Translations under genes and position numbers: made by a program
Notes under the pieces: model-generated
Database searches by the model: none
Told to the model about the DNA's origin: nothing
What the model saw: only the letters and a program-made list of their open reading frames with translations
Origin: Glandiceps talaboti
Lineage: Eukaryota > Hemichordata > Enteropneusta > Spengelidae
DNA: 62,000 nt
NCBI RefSeq assembly: GCF_964340395.1
Contig: NC_135549.1
Location: forward strand, 26,047,342-26,109,341
Direction of reading: 5' to 3'
In this document: positions 59,941 to 62,000 of the stretch, one piece after another
Position numbering within the stretch: the first letter of the stretch is position 1
Layout: each line of letters begins with the position of its first letter

Positions 59941-62000
59941 TTTAGTGACACTGCTGTATTTTATCGTCTGGCTCTACAAAAACTTTACGAAAGTGCCGTA
60001 TTATATTGTCTTGCTCTACAAAACCCCGAGACTTTTGCCATTATGCAGAGGTCTGACGCCCTCTGGAAAGAATGTACGACCTTTGACCCCATAATTTGGA
60101 CAACTTGACCAAACTTCCTGTTTCCAAATCAAAGTAGTTGATTTCCGAGATTTTTTCAAAGACCCAACTACACCCAATTAGTACCAGGTTGCCGATTTTC
60201 AATATTTTTCGAGGCTTATACACTCGTATTATATTCAGGCAGAATGTAGACATTTGACCCAAAGTAGTTTCTGTCTGAAATGTGGATTTTTGTTAGCATT
60301 TGAATATTTTGTCGGTTAGGGAACACTTGTAGTAATAAACAATCCGAATACCCCCCCCCCCCCCTCCCGCACACACACACGTGGTTAATACAGGTCAATT
60401 TTTTTCTTTGTCTTTCATGTTTGCCCAAATCTATCTCAACTTTACACGACCCATATACATTTACTAGAGACGATCGCACAATGCCGCACACGCTAAATAA
60501 ACGAACATAGTCCGTTAAGCCCCCCCCCCCCCCCCCCCATGAACGTTCACAAGCCTCGACATCAAACATTTATTACAGCGAGCGGTCACACAAGCACGAT
60601 CGATGTATTAAATGTGAAAACATGATTGTAAACAAATACTACCAGAAACCCAGCAGCTTATCTCACATTACCCATTAGAATATCAACATTAGAACTGAGT
60701 CGAAGTAAATTTTTATTATTAACATCTCAGTACACATACTAAAATACAAAAGTTGTTATCATTGAACTTGAAGGAGTGAAAATTTTCCGTCAAAATTTGG
60801 TGAGAAATGCGAAAATGAAATTCAGCAATTACATTGACGCCAGAAAGAAGTTCGCTTATTGAGCTTGGGTGACGTGACATTGTGAAATCGCCTCTTCTAA
60901 GTTCATCTAGTTCTGTCGACATGTCATTGACAAAAATGGACAAACGAAATACACATTCGACACTTCTACTAGTTCTAGCTTCTGAAGTTTTGTACTCTGT
61001 CGAAACGGACCGAAACCACCAAATTTACGAAGTCTACCTTTCTTACTCACGTTCCAAAACGTGAAAGAAATGTGAAAACTCTCGTAACTCGTTTCTGGAA
61101 GAACATTCTGATAATTTCTAATTCTCCCAAACAAACCGAGTCGCGTTACTTTCAATAGCCAGTACCCCCTCTAAGGCGTATTCATTGGCGTGCTCAGAAG
61201 TGGTTGTGTTTGAAACAGCTCCCGCGCATTCAGTTTACAAATTATACCGATTTTCGCTGTGAAATCTCCCTATCTTGTCGTAAGTATTTTGCAATCGCAA
61301 CATTTCTATAGGTAACCTTATTATTAAGCTTCAATTTACCACTGATACGGGATTTTTTAAAGCTCTCTGTGAAAAATAATATAATTTTCCGTGGGGTACA
61401 CTACCGACCGTTCTTTGTTGTCCGCGCAGTCGCACTTGACATTTTCGTCGGCTTCTGTCAAACTATCTAAATTCTCGCGGTAATATCTCCACAAGTTTCG
61501 AGCGTAATCGCTCTGAAATAAATGGCATAACAGAGCAAATTATCGTTCTTCCACCTACCGAAGCAATAGTGTTCTGTGATTCCAAATTTTCGACATATTT
61601 ACCATTTAGTCGAAGCAAGTGAAATGTTGAGATACATTCATGATGGCCGCCATGTTCGCGCAGTCGCAAAAATGGCCGTTTTTCTCGAGTACTTGTCCCA
61701 TTTGAAAACACAAATAAATGACAGAAAATTCGACTATTATCCATTGAAATGGTCTGAATTACAAATCTATACCGTATGAGTATATATTTAAAAGACTTCC
61801 TCGCGTGAACATGCGACTGTAAGCGGCAAAACCCACGGAAAATTCGAGGCAACACACAGGTTCCACGACCAGCCAGGCCGGGCTCTTCGCGACTTGTTGT
61901 TCCACGCATGTCGGCTGATGTCCTTGTCAACGCCGTGTACCACGCAGTCGCGGAACCAAAACTCTATTCACGATTCTGTAAATCATTCGAGATCATCTCG
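59941..62000. other. Right end of window, no supported gene
   Basis: Contains C-runs at 60351-60364 and 60521-60538 and CpG-richer DNA from about 61,140. The phrase cgcagtcgc recurs at about 61,428, 61,658 and 61,944. gatggccgccatg (61,642) resembles a YY1 site. Open frames here (for example 61,463-61,930 minus) have no recognisable domain. Confidence 0.5.

Noticed and set aside
61463-61930. 155-codon minus-strand frame
   Set aside because: No recognisable motif, no splice or promoter support and low-quality composition; treated as chance.

Overview
This window is nuclear DNA from an animal. The genes have many short exons, GT-AG introns, TA-rich low-complexity tracts and abundant small foldback transposons. 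Together with an L2-like LINE, a tRNA-derived SINE and a single STRIP orthologue, this suggests a marine invertebrate. Hemichordate, amphioxus, echinoderm or a lophotrochozoan are all possible; I cannot decide between them from sequence alone.

Region 1 (1-24,275, + strand) is a conserved host gene, the STRIPAK subunit Strip (STRIP1/FAM40A). I could assemble 21 coding exons with fully consistent phases (2,316 nt, 771 codons plus stop, lacking only the N-terminus), followed by a 1.3 kb 3' UTR. Its introns are full of non-autonomous elements: foldbacks, a 1.29 kb DNA transposon with a 5-bp target duplication, a SINE and an L2 fragment. Five separate exon-intron boundaries carry local tandem duplications of the splice site. 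One of them adds six in-frame residues per copy.

Region 2 (24,276-41,020) is mostly non-coding. It holds one small two-exon gene, a homologue of SMKR1 (small lysine-rich protein 1) at 35,378-35,883, with RFX X-box motifs 1.5-3.8 kb upstream. It also contains a 680-bp foldback, a 130-bp hairpin and a family of motif-plus-(TA)n repeats.

Region 3 (41,022-47,123) is mobile DNA. A frameshifted L2/CR1-like LINE lies on the minus strand, next to a decayed DDE-type transposase pseudogene on the plus strand. The latter has a C-terminal zinc-ribbon and at least four disablements.

Region 4 (48,176-59,066, minus strand) is the most unusual content: an intact 4.9-kb coding exon spliced to smaller exons. 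The predicted protein joins a ubiquitin-like domain ending in Thr-Gly-Gly, a USP-like cysteine protease with a zinc ribbon, three 32-residue repeats, a Bro-N/KilA-like segment, a probable DDE transposase-like core, an IQ motif, a BRCT domain and an HMG box. Beyond an in-frame TGA, the next exon encodes a frameshifted Tudor-knot/chromo-barrel domain. I know of no described gene with this order. It is probably a very large transposon-encoded, or domesticated, multidomain protein.

Region 5 (59,067-62,000) has no gene I can support. It has a dispersed-repeat copy, C-runs and a promoter-like stretch with a YY1-type motif.
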